This document shows positions 25,550-33,841 of a DNA stretch of 64,000 nt, in pieces. The notes below the pieces were generated by a model, which had not been told where the DNA came from, did not search any database, and worked only from the letters and a program-made list of their open reading frames with translations. How positions within the stretch are numbered: the stretch's first letter is position 1; each line of letters begins with the position of its first letter. The stretch comes from Streptomyces sp. NBC_01429 (GTDB lineage: Bacteria; Actinomycetota; Actinomycetes; Streptomycetales; Streptomycetaceae), in contig NZ_CP109599.1 of NCBI RefSeq assembly GCF_036231945.1, forward strand, positions 5,793,501-5,857,500, read 5' to 3'. The translations under genes were made by a program, and so were the position numbers.

Positions 25550-26278
25550 GTGCGGGAGCGGGATCACGGGGACGAGAAGGAACACCGGCGCGGCAGGCCA
25601 CGCAGTGAGGCGGCCGAGCGGGCGATCCTGGAAGCCGTCGTGGCCCTGCTGGAGGACGGCGTACCGCTGGGCGCCCTGTCCATCGAGCGCATCGCCCGCA
25701 CGGCGGGGGTCGGCAAGGCGACCATCTACCGGCGCTGGCGGGGCGCGGAGGAACTCTTCGTCGACGTCCTGCGCGAGATCGAACCGCCCGATCCCGAACT
25801 GCCGGGCGACTCGGCGACCGAGGACCTCCGGATCATGCTGGAGTCGCTGCGCAAGCGCGGGCTGGCCCAGCGCAACTCGGCCCTCCTGCACAACGTGAGC
25901 GTGGAGATGAAGAGCCGGCCCAAGCTCTGGCAGGAGTACCACAGGACCGTCATCGACCCCCGGCGCGAGACCACGCTCGCCGTGATCCGCCGGGGGATCG
26001 CCGACGGAGAGTTCCGGGACGACCTGGGGGCGGAGCTGATCAACGACATGATGATCGGCCCCATGCTGATGCGCACCCTGCACCGGCCCGGCGCGTCGCT
26101 CGACGAGGACCTCGCCGACCAGATCATCAGGACGGCGCTCCAGGGACTCGCCCCGCGCCCGCCCGGCACGAGCGACGTGTCCGGCGCACGCGACCGGTCA
26201 GGCACACGCGACGTGCCCGACACATGCGACGCGCCCGACGCGCCCGGCGCGGGCCGCGCCGAAACGCCCGGCCGGTGA
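25550..26278 (+). CDS. TetR-family repressor of the adjacent exporter
   Basis: A 242-residue TetR protein. The helix-turn-helix is RIARTAGVGKATIYRRWRGAEELFVDVL (about residues 45-72), and the C-terminal ligand domain includes MIGPMLMRTL. After about residue 200 the chain becomes a repetitive Asp/Arg/Pro/Ala tail (DVSGARDRSGTRDVPDTCDAPDAP) that looks disordered. GTG 25550 is the first start in frame with moderate GAGG spacing. Position downstream of the DHA2 exporter and the palindrome at 23736-23772 argue that it controls that promoter. Confidence 0.9.
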   Translation: MRERDHGDEKEHRRGRPRSEAAERAILEAVVALLEDGVPLGALSIERIARTAGVGKATIYRRWRGAEELFVDVLREIEPPDPELPGDSATEDLRIMLESLRKRGLAQRNSALLHNVSVEMKSRPKLWQEYHRTVIDPRRETTLAVIRRGIADGEFRDDLGAELINDMMIGPMLMRTLHRPGASLDEDLADQIIRTALQGLAPRPPGTSDVSGARDRSGTRDVPDTCDAPDAPGAGRAETPGR

Positions 26279-26505
26279 GGCTGATCACACCCCCGCCGTC
26301 CGCACCCCCGATCCCGCCGCGCCACCCGCCCCGACCGTGACCGTTCTGTCACAACTCCCGGTCATCCGTCCTTGATCGGAACTCGCCGGGACAGCCCTGT
26401 CGTCTCCCCGCCTGTACGGCCGTTCCCGGACGGCGGAGAAAGCACCCGCACATCGCCTAGGGTCAGGGGGCGGGTGTGCACAGCAAGGCAGTGAGGGCAG
26501 CGGAC

Positions 26506-27543
26506 ATGACGCAGGAGTACACGGTGCGGTCGGTCGCGACGGGCGAGGAGGAGCACCGCCCGGAATCGCGCGTCAGGGCCTGGCTCAATCGCTGGCGCCG
26601 GGATCCCGGGATCTGGCGGCGCGGCATCGTCCTGGCCCTGATCGCCGTGGGCAGCGCGCTGCTGATGATCCTTCACGCCCATATCCCGAACAAGATCGGG
26701 AACCTCGGCAGTCTCACCGAGACCTTCCTGCCCTGGCTCGGTCTGCTCGTCCCGGTGATCCTCGTCCTGGCCCTCGTACGGCGCTCCGCCACCGCGCTCA
26801 TCGCCCTCCTGCTGCCCGCCGTCGTCTGGCTCAACCTCTTCGGCGGGCTCCTGACCGACAAGTCGGGCGGCGGCGGCGACTTCATGGTCGCCACCCACAA
26901 CGTCAACGCCGACAACCCCGACCCGAAGGCCACCGCGAGCGACCTGGCGGAGTCGGGGGCGGACGTCATCGCCCTGGAGGAGCTGAAGGCCAGCGCCGTA
27001 CCGGTGTACGAGGCGGCGCTGGCCGGCACGTACAAGTACCACTCCGTCCAGGGCACCGTCGGGCTCTGGAGCAAGTACCCGCTGAGCGCGACCAAGCCCG
27101 TCGACATCCAGCTGGGCTGGGTCCGCGCCATGCGCTCCACGGTCGCCACCCCGGAGGGCCCGGTCGCCGTCTACGTCGCGCACATGCCCTCCGTACGGGT
27201 CAAGCTGCACGCCGGGTTCACCGCCAACCAGCGCGACAAGAGCGCGGACGCGCTGGGCGAGGCCATCGCCGACGAGACGCTGAGCCGGGTGATCCTGCTC
27301 GGCGACCTCAACGGCACCATGAACGACCGCTCCCTGAACGCCGTCACCTCCCAGATGCGCTCCACCCAGGGCGCGGCGGGCGACGGGTACGGCTTCAGCT
27401 GGCCGGCGGCGTTCCCGCTGGCCCGGATCGACCAGATCATGGTCAAGGGCGTCGAGCCGACCTCCTCCTGGACCCTGCCCAGGACGGGGAGCGACCATCT
27501 GCCGATAGCGGCCAGGGTGGATCTCGCGAACGCCGATAAGTGA
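26506..27543 (+). CDS. Membrane-anchored endonuclease/exonuclease/phosphatase-fold protein
   Basis: A 345-residue protein. Three hydrophobic segments occupy about residues 45-120, then an extracellular EEP domain follows. Catalytic motifs are ATHNVN, IALEELKA (Glu), ILLGDLNGTMND (Asp/Asn), ARIDQIMV and GSDHLPI (Asp/His). The family includes nucleases and phospholipid phosphatases; specificity cannot be read. ATG 26506 is preferred to GTG 26476 because a GAGGGCAGCGG stretch precedes it. It stands alone between the TetR gene and an MFS gene, both on the same strand. Confidence 0.87.
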   Translation: MTQEYTVRSVATGEEEHRPESRVRAWLNRWRRDPGIWRRGIVLALIAVGSALLMILHAHIPNKIGNLGSLTETFLPWLGLLVPVILVLALVRRSATALIALLLPAVVWLNLFGGLLTDKSGGGGDFMVATHNVNADNPDPKATASDLAESGADVIALEELKASAVPVYEAALAGTYKYHSVQGTVGLWSKYPLSATKPVDIQLGWVRAMRSTVATPEGPVAVYVAHMPSVRVKLHAGFTANQRDKSADALGEAIADETLSRVILLGDLNGTMNDRSLNAVTSQMRSTQGAAGDGYGFSWPAAFPLARIDQIMVKGVEPTSSWTLPRTGSDHLPIAARVDLANADK

Positions 27544-27665
27544 TGCGGCACACGCAATCCGGTGTTCATCTGCCGGAACAAACGGCCTGAGAGACTTTGT
27601 TCCGTAGGGGTACTTACATCGGAACCGCCCCTTCCGGGAACACTCTCCACGAAAGGCCACTCTCC

Positions 27666-28907
27666 ATGCCCTTCGCCCTGCTCGCCCTGGCCGTCTCGGC
27701 CTTCGGCATCGGGACGACCGAGTTCGTCATGATGGGCCTGCTGCCCAACGTCGCGGACGATCTGGGAACCTCCGTACCCACCGCCGGCTATCTGGTGTCG
27801 GCCTACGCGATCGGCGTCGTCATCGGCGCCCCGCTGCTCACCGCCTTCGGCTCCCGCATCCCGCGCAAACGGATGCTCCTGCTGCTCATGTCCCTCTTCG
27901 TCGTCGGCAACCTGGCCTCCGCGCTCGCCCCCGGCTTCGGCTGGCTGATGGCGGGCCGGGTACTGGCCGGACTGCCGCACGGAGCGTTCTTCGGCGTCGG
28001 CGCCGTCGTCGCCGCCAGACTGGTGCGCGAGGGCCGGCAGGCGCGGGCGGTGGCGACCATGTTCCTCGGACTGACCGTCGCCAATATCATCGGCGTCCCG
28101 GCGGCCACCCTGCTCGGCCAGCACCTCGGCTGGCGCGCCACCTTCCTGGTCGTCACGGTGATCGGCCTGGTCGCGCTGGCGGCACTGGCCCGGCTCATTC
28201 CGTACGTGCCCGTGGACGCTCAGCAGAGCGTCCGCCGCGAGCTGCGCGCCCTGCGCGACCGGCAGGTGCTGCTCGGGCTCGCGACGGCCGTCTTCGGCTT
28301 CGGCGGGGTCTTCGCCGTCTACTCGTACCTCGCCTCGATGACGACCGAGGTGATGGGCTTCGGCGAGTCCTCCGTCACCCTCGTGCTCGCCCTCTTCGGC
28401 ATCGGCATGACGCTCGGCGCGCTGGCGGCCGGACCGCTCACCGACCGGGCGCTGCGGCCCACGCTCTACGGTTCGCTCGCCACCCTCGCCGTGGTGCTGG
28501 TCGCCTTCCGCTTCACGGCGCATGTGCAGTGGGCGGCGCTGGTGACCGTGGTGATCCTCGGCGCGGTCGGATTCATGACCACCACGCCGCTCCAGATGCT
28601 CGTCATGAGCAAGGCCAAGGACGCCCCCACGATCGCCTCAGCCTCGAACCACTCGGCCTTCAACCTGGCCAACGCGGGCGGCGCCTGGGCCGGCGGCGCG
28701 GCGATCGCCGCGGGCTGGGGCTGGATGTCCCCGACGCTGGTCGGCGCCGTACTGGCGGTCATCGGCCTGGCCATCGCGGTCACGGCGGGAGTGCTCGACC
28801 GGGGCGGCCGGGGTACGGGCGCGGCCTCGCGGATGGTGGCGCGCGGCGACGCCGCCGAGGTCCCGGGGGCGGTCCCGGAGGCCGTCGCGGTCCAGCAGCG
28901 GCGCTGA
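27666..28907 (+). CDS. MFS transporter, DHA1 AraJ-like
   Basis: A 413-residue 12-TM transporter beginning MPFALLALAVSAFGIGTTEFVMMGLLPNVADDLG, the canonical AraJ/NepI-type opening. FGSRIPRKRMLL is motif A. ATG 27666 is taken because AAAGG lies ~10 nt upstream and the product then starts at the conserved point. Substrate unknown; such proteins export sugars, nucleosides or drugs. It converges on nadE and ends at a shared hairpin. Confidence 0.92.
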   Translation: MPFALLALAVSAFGIGTTEFVMMGLLPNVADDLGTSVPTAGYLVSAYAIGVVIGAPLLTAFGSRIPRKRMLLLLMSLFVVGNLASALAPGFGWLMAGRVLAGLPHGAFFGVGAVVAARLVREGRQARAVATMFLGLTVANIIGVPAATLLGQHLGWRATFLVVTVIGLVALAALARLIPYVPVDAQQSVRRELRALRDRQVLLGLATAVFGFGGVFAVYSYLASMTTEVMGFGESSVTLVLALFGIGMTLGALAAGPLTDRALRPTLYGSLATLAVVLVAFRFTAHVQWAALVTVVILGAVGFMTTTPLQMLVMSKAKDAPTIASASNHSAFNLANAGGAWAGGAAIAAGWGWMSPTLVGAVLAVIGLAIAVTAGVLDRGGRGTGAASRMVARGDAAEVPGAVPEAVAVQQRR

Positions 28908-28934
28908 CCGCGCAGGGCGGACGGACGGGTACCC

Positions 28935-28970
28935 GTACCGGAAAGGGCCCGTTCGGGTCCTTCCCGGTAC
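28935..28970. terminator. Hairpin between convergent MFS and nadE genes
   Basis: GTACCGG...CCGGTAC with an inner AAAGG/CCTT extension and a mismatch, loop about 12 nt. Its position between two convergent genes fits a bidirectional terminator. Confidence 0.6.
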
Positions 28971-28988
28971 GTCGTCCCAGGACTGCCG

Positions 28989-30746
28989 TCAGTCCGTCAG
29001 CTCGCGCCAGCGGTTCGTGATCGGCAGCCGCCGGTCCTTGCCGAAGCCCTTCGCGGAGATCTTGGTGCCCGGCGGGTACTGGCGCCGCTTGTACTCCGCC
29101 GTGTCCACCATCCGCAGTGTCTTCGCGACCAGCTCCGCGTCGAAACCGGCCGCGACGATCGCGTCCATGCCCTGGTCGCGGTCGACGTACAGCTCCAGGA
29201 TCCGGTCCAGCACGTCGTAGTCCGGCAGTGAGTCCGCGTCGACCTGGCCGGGGCGCAGCTCGGCGCTCGGCGGCTTGGCGATGGTGTTCTCCGGGATCGG
29301 CGGGGTCTGGCCCCGCTCCAGCGCGGCCCGGTTGCGCCAGTGGGCCAGCCGGAACACATACGTCTTGTAGAGGTCCTTGATCGGGCCGTACGCCCCGACG
29401 GAGTCCCCGTACAGCGTCGAATACCCCACCGCCAGCTCGGACTTGTTCCCCGGCGCCAGCACGATCTGGCCCTCCTGGTTGGAGAGCGCCATCAGCATCG
29501 TGCCGCGCAGCCGCGCCTGGAGGTTCTCCTCCGCGAGCCCGGTCAGCCCGAGCGACTCCATGTACGCGTCGAACATCGGCTCGATCGGATGCGTACGGAA
29601 GTTCAGCCCCGTACGGCGGGCCAGCTCGGCCGCGTCGTCCTTGGAGTGGTCCGAGGAGTACTTGGACGGCATGGAGACGCCGTACACGTGCTGCGCGCCC
29701 AGCGCGTCGCAGGCGATGGCGGCGACGAGCGCGGAGTCGATGCCGCCGGACAGCCCGATCAGCACCGACCGGAAGCCGTTCTTCGCGGCGTACGCGCGCA
29801 GCCCCACGACCAGCGCCGAGTACACCTCCTCGTCGTCGTCGAGACGGTCGGCGTAGCCGCCGGTCAGCTCGGGCTCGTACGCCGGGAGGGGGTCCTCGGA
29901 GAGGACGACGTGGTCGATGCGCAGCCCGTCGTCCACGACACCCGAGGGCGGCTGCGCCGCCGCGGCCGGCAGGTCGAGGTCCAGGACGACCGAGCCCTCG
30001 GCGAACTGCGGGGCGCGCGCGATGACTTCGCCGTCCTTGTCGACGACGATCGAGTCGCCGTCGAAGACCAGCTCGTCCTGGCCGCCGATCATCGCGAGGT
30101 ACGCGGTGGTGCACCCGGCCTCCTGGGCGCGCTTGCGCACCAGGTCGAGGCGGGTGTCGTCCTTCTCGCGCTCGTACGGGGAGGCGTTGACGGAGAGCAG
30201 CAGCCCGGCCCCGGCCGAACGGGCGGCGGGCACCCGGCCGCCGTCCTGCCAGAGGTCCTCGCAGATGGCCAGCGCCACGTCGACCCCGTGCACCCGGATC
30301 ACCGGCATGGTGTCGCCCGGCACGAAGTACCGGAACTCGTCGAAGACGCCGTAGTTCGGCAGATGGTGCTTGGCGAAGTTGAGCGCGACCTCCCCCCGGT
30401 GCAGGACGGCTGCGGCGTTGCGCGGGGCGCCCGCGGGCTGGCCGGAGCGGGGCCGCTCGGTCTCGGAGCGGTCGAGATAGCCGACGACGACGGGCAGCTC
30501 CCCGAAGCCCTCCTCGGCGAGCCGGACCGCGAGCGCGCGCACGGCGGCCCGGGACGCGTCGACGAAGGACGAGCGCAGCGCGAGGTCCTCGACGGGATAG
30601 CCGGTCAGCACCATCTCGGGGAACGCGACGAGATGCGCTCCCTGCTCGGCGGCGTGCCGGGTCCAGTGCACGATCGCCTCGGCGTTCGCGGCGAGGTCAC
30701 CGACGGTCGAGTCGATCTGATTCAGAGCGAGGCGTAGTTGAGGCAC
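28989..30746 (-). CDS. nadE: Glutamine-dependent NAD+ synthetase
   Basis: A 585-residue two-domain enzyme. The N-terminal nitrilase domain supplies ammonia from glutamine (Glu44 in AFPEMVLTGYP, Cys162 in ALAICEDLWQ). The C-terminal ATP-pyrophosphatase domain amidates deamido-NAD (IGLSGGIDSALV at about residues 331-342). GTG 30746 starts the product at PQLRLALNQIDSTVGDL; the open frame further upstream is made of the repeat array. It completes NAD synthesis in the cytosol. It is the last gene of a minus-strand run that includes the DUF305/DUF3105 pair, but the repeat array separates them. Confidence 0.94.
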   Translation of the reverse strand: MPQLRLALNQIDSTVGDLAANAEAIVHWTRHAAEQGAHLVAFPEMVLTGYPVEDLALRSSFVDASRAAVRALAVRLAEEGFGELPVVVGYLDRSETERPRSGQPAGAPRNAAAVLHRGEVALNFAKHHLPNYGVFDEFRYFVPGDTMPVIRVHGVDVALAICEDLWQDGGRVPAARSAGAGLLLSVNASPYEREKDDTRLDLVRKRAQEAGCTTAYLAMIGGQDELVFDGDSIVVDKDGEVIARAPQFAEGSVVLDLDLPAAAAQPPSGVVDDGLRIDHVVLSEDPLPAYEPELTGGYADRLDDDEEVYSALVVGLRAYAAKNGFRSVLIGLSGGIDSALVAAIACDALGAQHVYGVSMPSKYSSDHSKDDAAELARRTGLNFRTHPIEPMFDAYMESLGLTGLAEENLQARLRGTMLMALSNQEGQIVLAPGNKSELAVGYSTLYGDSVGAYGPIKDLYKTYVFRLAHWRNRAALERGQTPPIPENTIAKPPSAELRPGQVDADSLPDYDVLDRILELYVDRDQGMDAIVAAGFDAELVAKTLRMVDTAEYKRRQYPPGTKISAKGFGKDRRLPITNRWRELTD

Positions 30747-30796
30747 GCCGCCCAGTGTAATCGTCTGTCTGACGCGATGTACGGGTGCGGAGGTGT

Positions 30797-30897
30797 GGGG
30801 CGCCCCACTCGGGAGCGCCCCACCCGGAGCACCCCACACGGGAGCGCCCCACCCGGAGCGCTCACTCGGGGGCGCCCCATCCCAAGCGCCCCACACC
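30797..30897 (+). repeat. Degenerate 13-15-bp tandem array (GGGAGCGCCCCACCC type) upstream of nadE
   Basis: Seven imperfect units share AGCGCCCCAC with variable ends. They occupy most of the space between the stop of the DUF305 gene and the nadE start. The array is GC-rich and contains no hairpin of terminator type. Confidence 0.85.
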
Positions 30898-30915
30898 TGG
30901 TGCCGGGGGGCGGCT

Positions 30916-31770
30916 TCAGGAGCGCGGCTTCGCGCCCCTGGCCTTCAGCAGGTCGGCCATGAGCCGCATCTCCGACTCCTGCGCCGCGACCATGCCCTTG
31001 GCGAGGGCCTTCTCCGTACCGACCTCGCAGAGCCGGACACAGCCCTCGGCCATGTCGACGCCGCCCTTGTGGTGGTCGGTCATCAGCTGGAGGTAGAGGA
31101 TCTCGGCCCGCTCGCCGCGCGCGTCGCGCAGCTGGGCCAGCTCCGTCTTCGTGGCCATGCCGACCATGAGGGACCCGTCGTGGGGCTCGTACGCGCCGTG
31201 CCCCGCGCTGCCGTGGTCCGTGCCGCCGCCGTGGTCCATGGTGCTTCCGTCGTCCATGGACATGCCGTCGGCCGACCCGGTGTCCTTGGCGTCGGCCGTG
31301 GACATCCACTCCATCGGCTCCTGCCCGGCCTCCAGCTTCGGCAGCCCCCACAGGTCCAGCCAGCCCAGCAGCATCCCGCGCTGGTTGGCCTGGGTGTTGG
31401 CGATGTCGTACGCCAGCCGGCGCACCTCCTCGTCGTCCGTGCTGTCGCGCACGATGAAGGACATCTCCACGGCCTGCTGGTGGTGGACCGCCATGTCCCG
31501 CGCGAAGCCCGCGTCCGCCGACTCCGACGTCGGGGTGGCGGGTCCGGCGGAGCCGCCGTCGCCGCCGGCGGAGGCCACCGCGGCCGTACCGGCGAAGATC
31601 AGCGCGAGGGCGACGGCGGTGACGGCCGCCCACTGCGTGCGCGTGACGCGGCGGCGCGGGGGGAACTCCGCCACGCCGTCGTTCTCCGCGCCGCTCAAGC
31701 CGTCGCTCGTACCGTCGGGCACGCCGTCGCGCACGCCGTCGTTCCCGGCGTCGCTCTCCGGGCCGGTCAC
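30916..31770 (-). CDS. DUF305 family membrane-anchored protein
   Basis: A 284-residue protein with a ~45-residue acidic cytoplasmic lead, one membrane segment (AAVTAVALALIFAGTAAVASA) and an extracellular DUF305 domain. The family marks are FARDMAVHHQQAVEM and LQLMTDHHKGGVDMA, two HH pairs that can bind metal, plus a Met/His/Asp-rich middle (MSMDDGSTMDHGGGTDHG). DUF305 proteins often occur with copper or other metal genes, so metal binding is a fair inference, but function is unproved. The GTG start overlaps the stop of the DUF3105 gene by 4 bp, so the two are translated together. Confidence 0.9.
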   Translation of the reverse strand: MTGPESDAGNDGVRDGVPDGTSDGLSGAENDGVAEFPPRRRVTRTQWAAVTAVALALIFAGTAAVASAGGDGGSAGPATPTSESADAGFARDMAVHHQQAVEMSFIVRDSTDDEEVRRLAYDIANTQANQRGMLLGWLDLWGLPKLEAGQEPMEWMSTADAKDTGSADGMSMDDGSTMDHGGGTDHGSAGHGAYEPHDGSLMVGMATKTELAQLRDARGERAEILYLQLMTDHHKGGVDMAEGCVRLCEVGTEKALAKGMVAAQESEMRLMADLLKARGAKPRS

Positions 31771-32414
31771 GGCGCGTCCATTCCGCCCGTGCAGGCGGCG
31801 CCCGGCTCGGGGGTCTGCTCACCCTGGACGTACTTCGTGAAGAACTGGTTCACCCGCGAGTCCGTCGCGCTGTCCACCGTGACCTGCTTGCCCCACGCGC
31901 TCAGCATGATCGCGCCGGCCTGGTCCTTCACCGGGCTCATCAGCGAGTACTTGGTCTTCTTGACCTTCTCGCCGAGCGCCTTCACATCGTCGTCCGACGC
32001 CTTGTCGTTGTACGTGACCCAGACCGCGCCGTGCTCCAGCGAGTGCACCGCGTTCACGTTCGGGACCGGGTCCGTGTAGACGTCGCCGTCGCAGTTCATC
32101 CAGACCTGGTTGTGGTCACCGCCCACCGGCGGGTTCATCGGGTACTTGACGGCCTCGGCGACGTGGTTGCGGCCGAGCTTCTCGGCGTCCCAGGACTTCT
32201 CCTCCTTGACGGGGGAGGCCGCCTCGGCCTTGGCTTCCGCCTTCTTTTCCGACTCCTTGTTCAGGAGGACGGCGCCGCCGGCGATGAGCGCCGCGACCAC
32301 GAGCGCGCTCGCGCTGATCGTGATGATGCGGCTGCGCCGCTCACGGGCCCGCTCGGCGCGGCGCATCTCCTCTATTCGGGCCTTGCGTTCGGCGGACTGG
32401 GACTTGGAAGCCAT
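31767..32414 (-). CDS. DUF3105 family membrane-anchored protein
   Basis: A 215-residue protein. A charged coiled N-terminus (SAERKARIEEMRRAERARERR) is followed by one membrane helix and an extracellular domain containing HVAEAVKYPMNPPVGGDHNQVWMNCDGDVYTDPVPNVNAVHSLEHGAVW. The PPxGGxH and HSLEHG motifs define DUF3105. ATG 32414 follows AAGGA by 7 nt. It forms an overlapping gene pair with the DUF305 gene downstream, a recurrent arrangement in actinobacteria. The biochemical role is not known to me. Confidence 0.9.
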   Translation of the reverse strand: MASKSQSAERKARIEEMRRAERARERRSRIITISASALVVAALIAGGAVLLNKESEKKAEAKAEAASPVKEEKSWDAEKLGRNHVAEAVKYPMNPPVGGDHNQVWMNCDGDVYTDPVPNVNAVHSLEHGAVWVTYNDKASDDDVKALGEKVKKTKYSLMSPVKDQAGAIMLSAWGKQVTVDSATDSRVNQFFTKYVQGEQTPEPGAACTGGMDAP

Positions 32415-32504
32415 GGTGCGTCCTTCGGTGAGTGCGGTGATCGCGGTGATCACGAAACGGCGGTCGGCGTTGCCCGGGCCCCCGGTGCGGGGGTACGGGC
32501 CCGG

Positions 32505-32882
32505 TTACGTCCGCAGTACTTGAAGGACGTGCAGATCCGGCGCGCGGGCCTGCGCGCCGGAGCGCGCCACCTGGCCGGCGGGGCGCTCCGGTTCGAGATG
32601 CGAGATGCGCGGGCCGCCGGGGAGCGCGGCCACCGGCGGCGGCACGGTGAGGACGGCCTGGCTGAGGTGCGGGGCGAGCCCGCAGTCGCCCTTGCCGTAC
32701 GGACAGACGTACTCGGTCTGGGCCTGTCCCACCGCGGTCGCCGAGCGCTCCGCGTGGTGCGGTTCGGGCGCTCCGGGGCCGGGTGACAGACAGACGAAGA
32801 GTGCGGCGAACAGCGCCGCCACGGCGCTCACGAGTGCCGTGGGACGCGCGTTGCGTATGTGGCCGCGCCGCGATCCCCCCAT
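32505..32882 (-). CDS. Small secreted or membrane-anchored hypothetical protein
   Basis: A 125-residue product with a basic N-terminus (GSRRGHIRNARP) and one hydrophobic segment (ALVSAVAALFAALFVCLSPG), then a soluble Pro/Ala-rich part with a CPYGKGDCG cysteine pair. It lies just upstream of the DUF3105/DUF305 pair on the same strand, so it may belong to that transcript. I do not recognise a domain. Confidence 0.65.
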   Translation of the reverse strand: MGGSRRGHIRNARPTALVSAVAALFAALFVCLSPGPGAPEPHHAERSATAVGQAQTEYVCPYGKGDCGLAPHLSQAVLTVPPPVAALPGGPRISHLEPERPAGQVARSGAQARAPDLHVLQVLRT

Positions 32883-33018
32883 GGGCGCAGATGGTAGTGC
32901 GTACGGCCCCGGTCGCAGCAGGGAGGAGCGGCTAACCCGGCCACATCCGGCCCGTCCATCACCATCAATACGGAATCAATACGGAATGAAACGGTCATCG
33001 GTGCGGTACGGAAGAGAC

Positions 33019-33579
33019 ATGCCCGAGCAAGCAGAGCCGCCGCCGGACGTCGATGCCGTGACCCGCGCCGTACTGACCGCGTCACGGCTGCTGGTCGCCG
33101 TCTCCGTACGCTCCCTGGCCGCCGCGGGCGAGCCGGTCACCCTGCCCCAGCTGCGGCTGCTCACGGTCCTGGCCACCCATGGCGACGCCAAGCTGGTGGA
33201 GGTCGCCGAGCGGCTCGGGGTGAATCCGTCGACGGCCATGCGCACGCTGGACCGGCTGATCGCCGCCGGGCTCGCGACCCGGCAGAGCAACCCCGGCAAC
33301 CGCCGCGAGACGATGCTGCGGCTCACCCCGGCCGGTCTGGAGCTGGTCGACCGGGTCGGCGCCGCCCGGCACCGGGAGATCGCCGCGATCGTCGAGCGGC
33401 TGGCCCCCGGGCAGCGCGCCGCCCTCGTCGACGCCCTCACCGCGTTCACCGAGGCGGGCGGGGAGCCGGTGGTGCCGGGCGACGAGACGGAGCCGTACCC
33501 GCTGGGCTGGACGGACACGCACGCCCGGCGGCCGGACCGGACGGGCACCCGAACCCGGCGGTGCGACGACGGAAAGTAG
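33019..33579 (+). CDS. MarR-family transcriptional regulator
   Basis: A 186-residue winged-helix protein. LPQLRLLTVLATHGDAKLVEVAERLGVNPSTAMRTLDRLIAAGLATRQ is the MarR DNA-binding domain (about residues 40-90), with the wing NRRETMLRLTPAGLELV. ATG 33019 follows GGAAGAG by 4-5 nt; open frame continues upstream without coding character. The C-terminal ~45 residues are a charged tail. No exporter or catabolic gene is immediately adjacent, so the target is unknown. It is upstream of glnA2 but separated by 260 bp. Confidence 0.87.
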   Translation: MPEQAEPPPDVDAVTRAVLTASRLLVAVSVRSLAAAGEPVTLPQLRLLTVLATHGDAKLVEVAERLGVNPSTAMRTLDRLIAAGLATRQSNPGNRRETMLRLTPAGLELVDRVGAARHREIAAIVERLAPGQRAALVDALTAFTEAGGEPVVPGDETEPYPLGWTDTHARRPDRTGTRTRRCDDGK

Positions 33580-33841
33580 CCATTCCCTGACCGAAGGTCG
33601 CCGTCGGGATGGCGGGTGGTCGCCAGAATCGATCTTGAACAGCATGGATTGCGGTCGGCTGTTTCACGGGCACCACACGGACAGGCACTATGGGCAGGAG
33701 ACCGACACGTCCAGGACGCGGGGCGTTGGACGGGGGTTCGCAACGCGACCGAAATCGTGTGGTGGGATGCTCATGTGCCTCAACGTGCCCCGCGGCATGG
33801 GAGCAGGTGGCCTGACCAGCAAGGATGGGTAGGACAGCTAT
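33580..33841. promoter_or_regulatory. Leader/promoter region of glnA2
   Basis: About 260 bp of lower GC than its neighbours with no supported gene. It includes GAATCGATCTTGAACAGCAT near 33627, a candidate -35 (TTGAAC) without a convincing -10, and a long untranslated stretch before ATG 33842. No typical GlnR box was clear to me. Confidence 0.35.

Noticed and set aside
30797..30897. Possible second CRISPR array
   Set aside because: Unit length is only 13-15 bp and there are no spacers between units; it is a degenerate tandem repeat.
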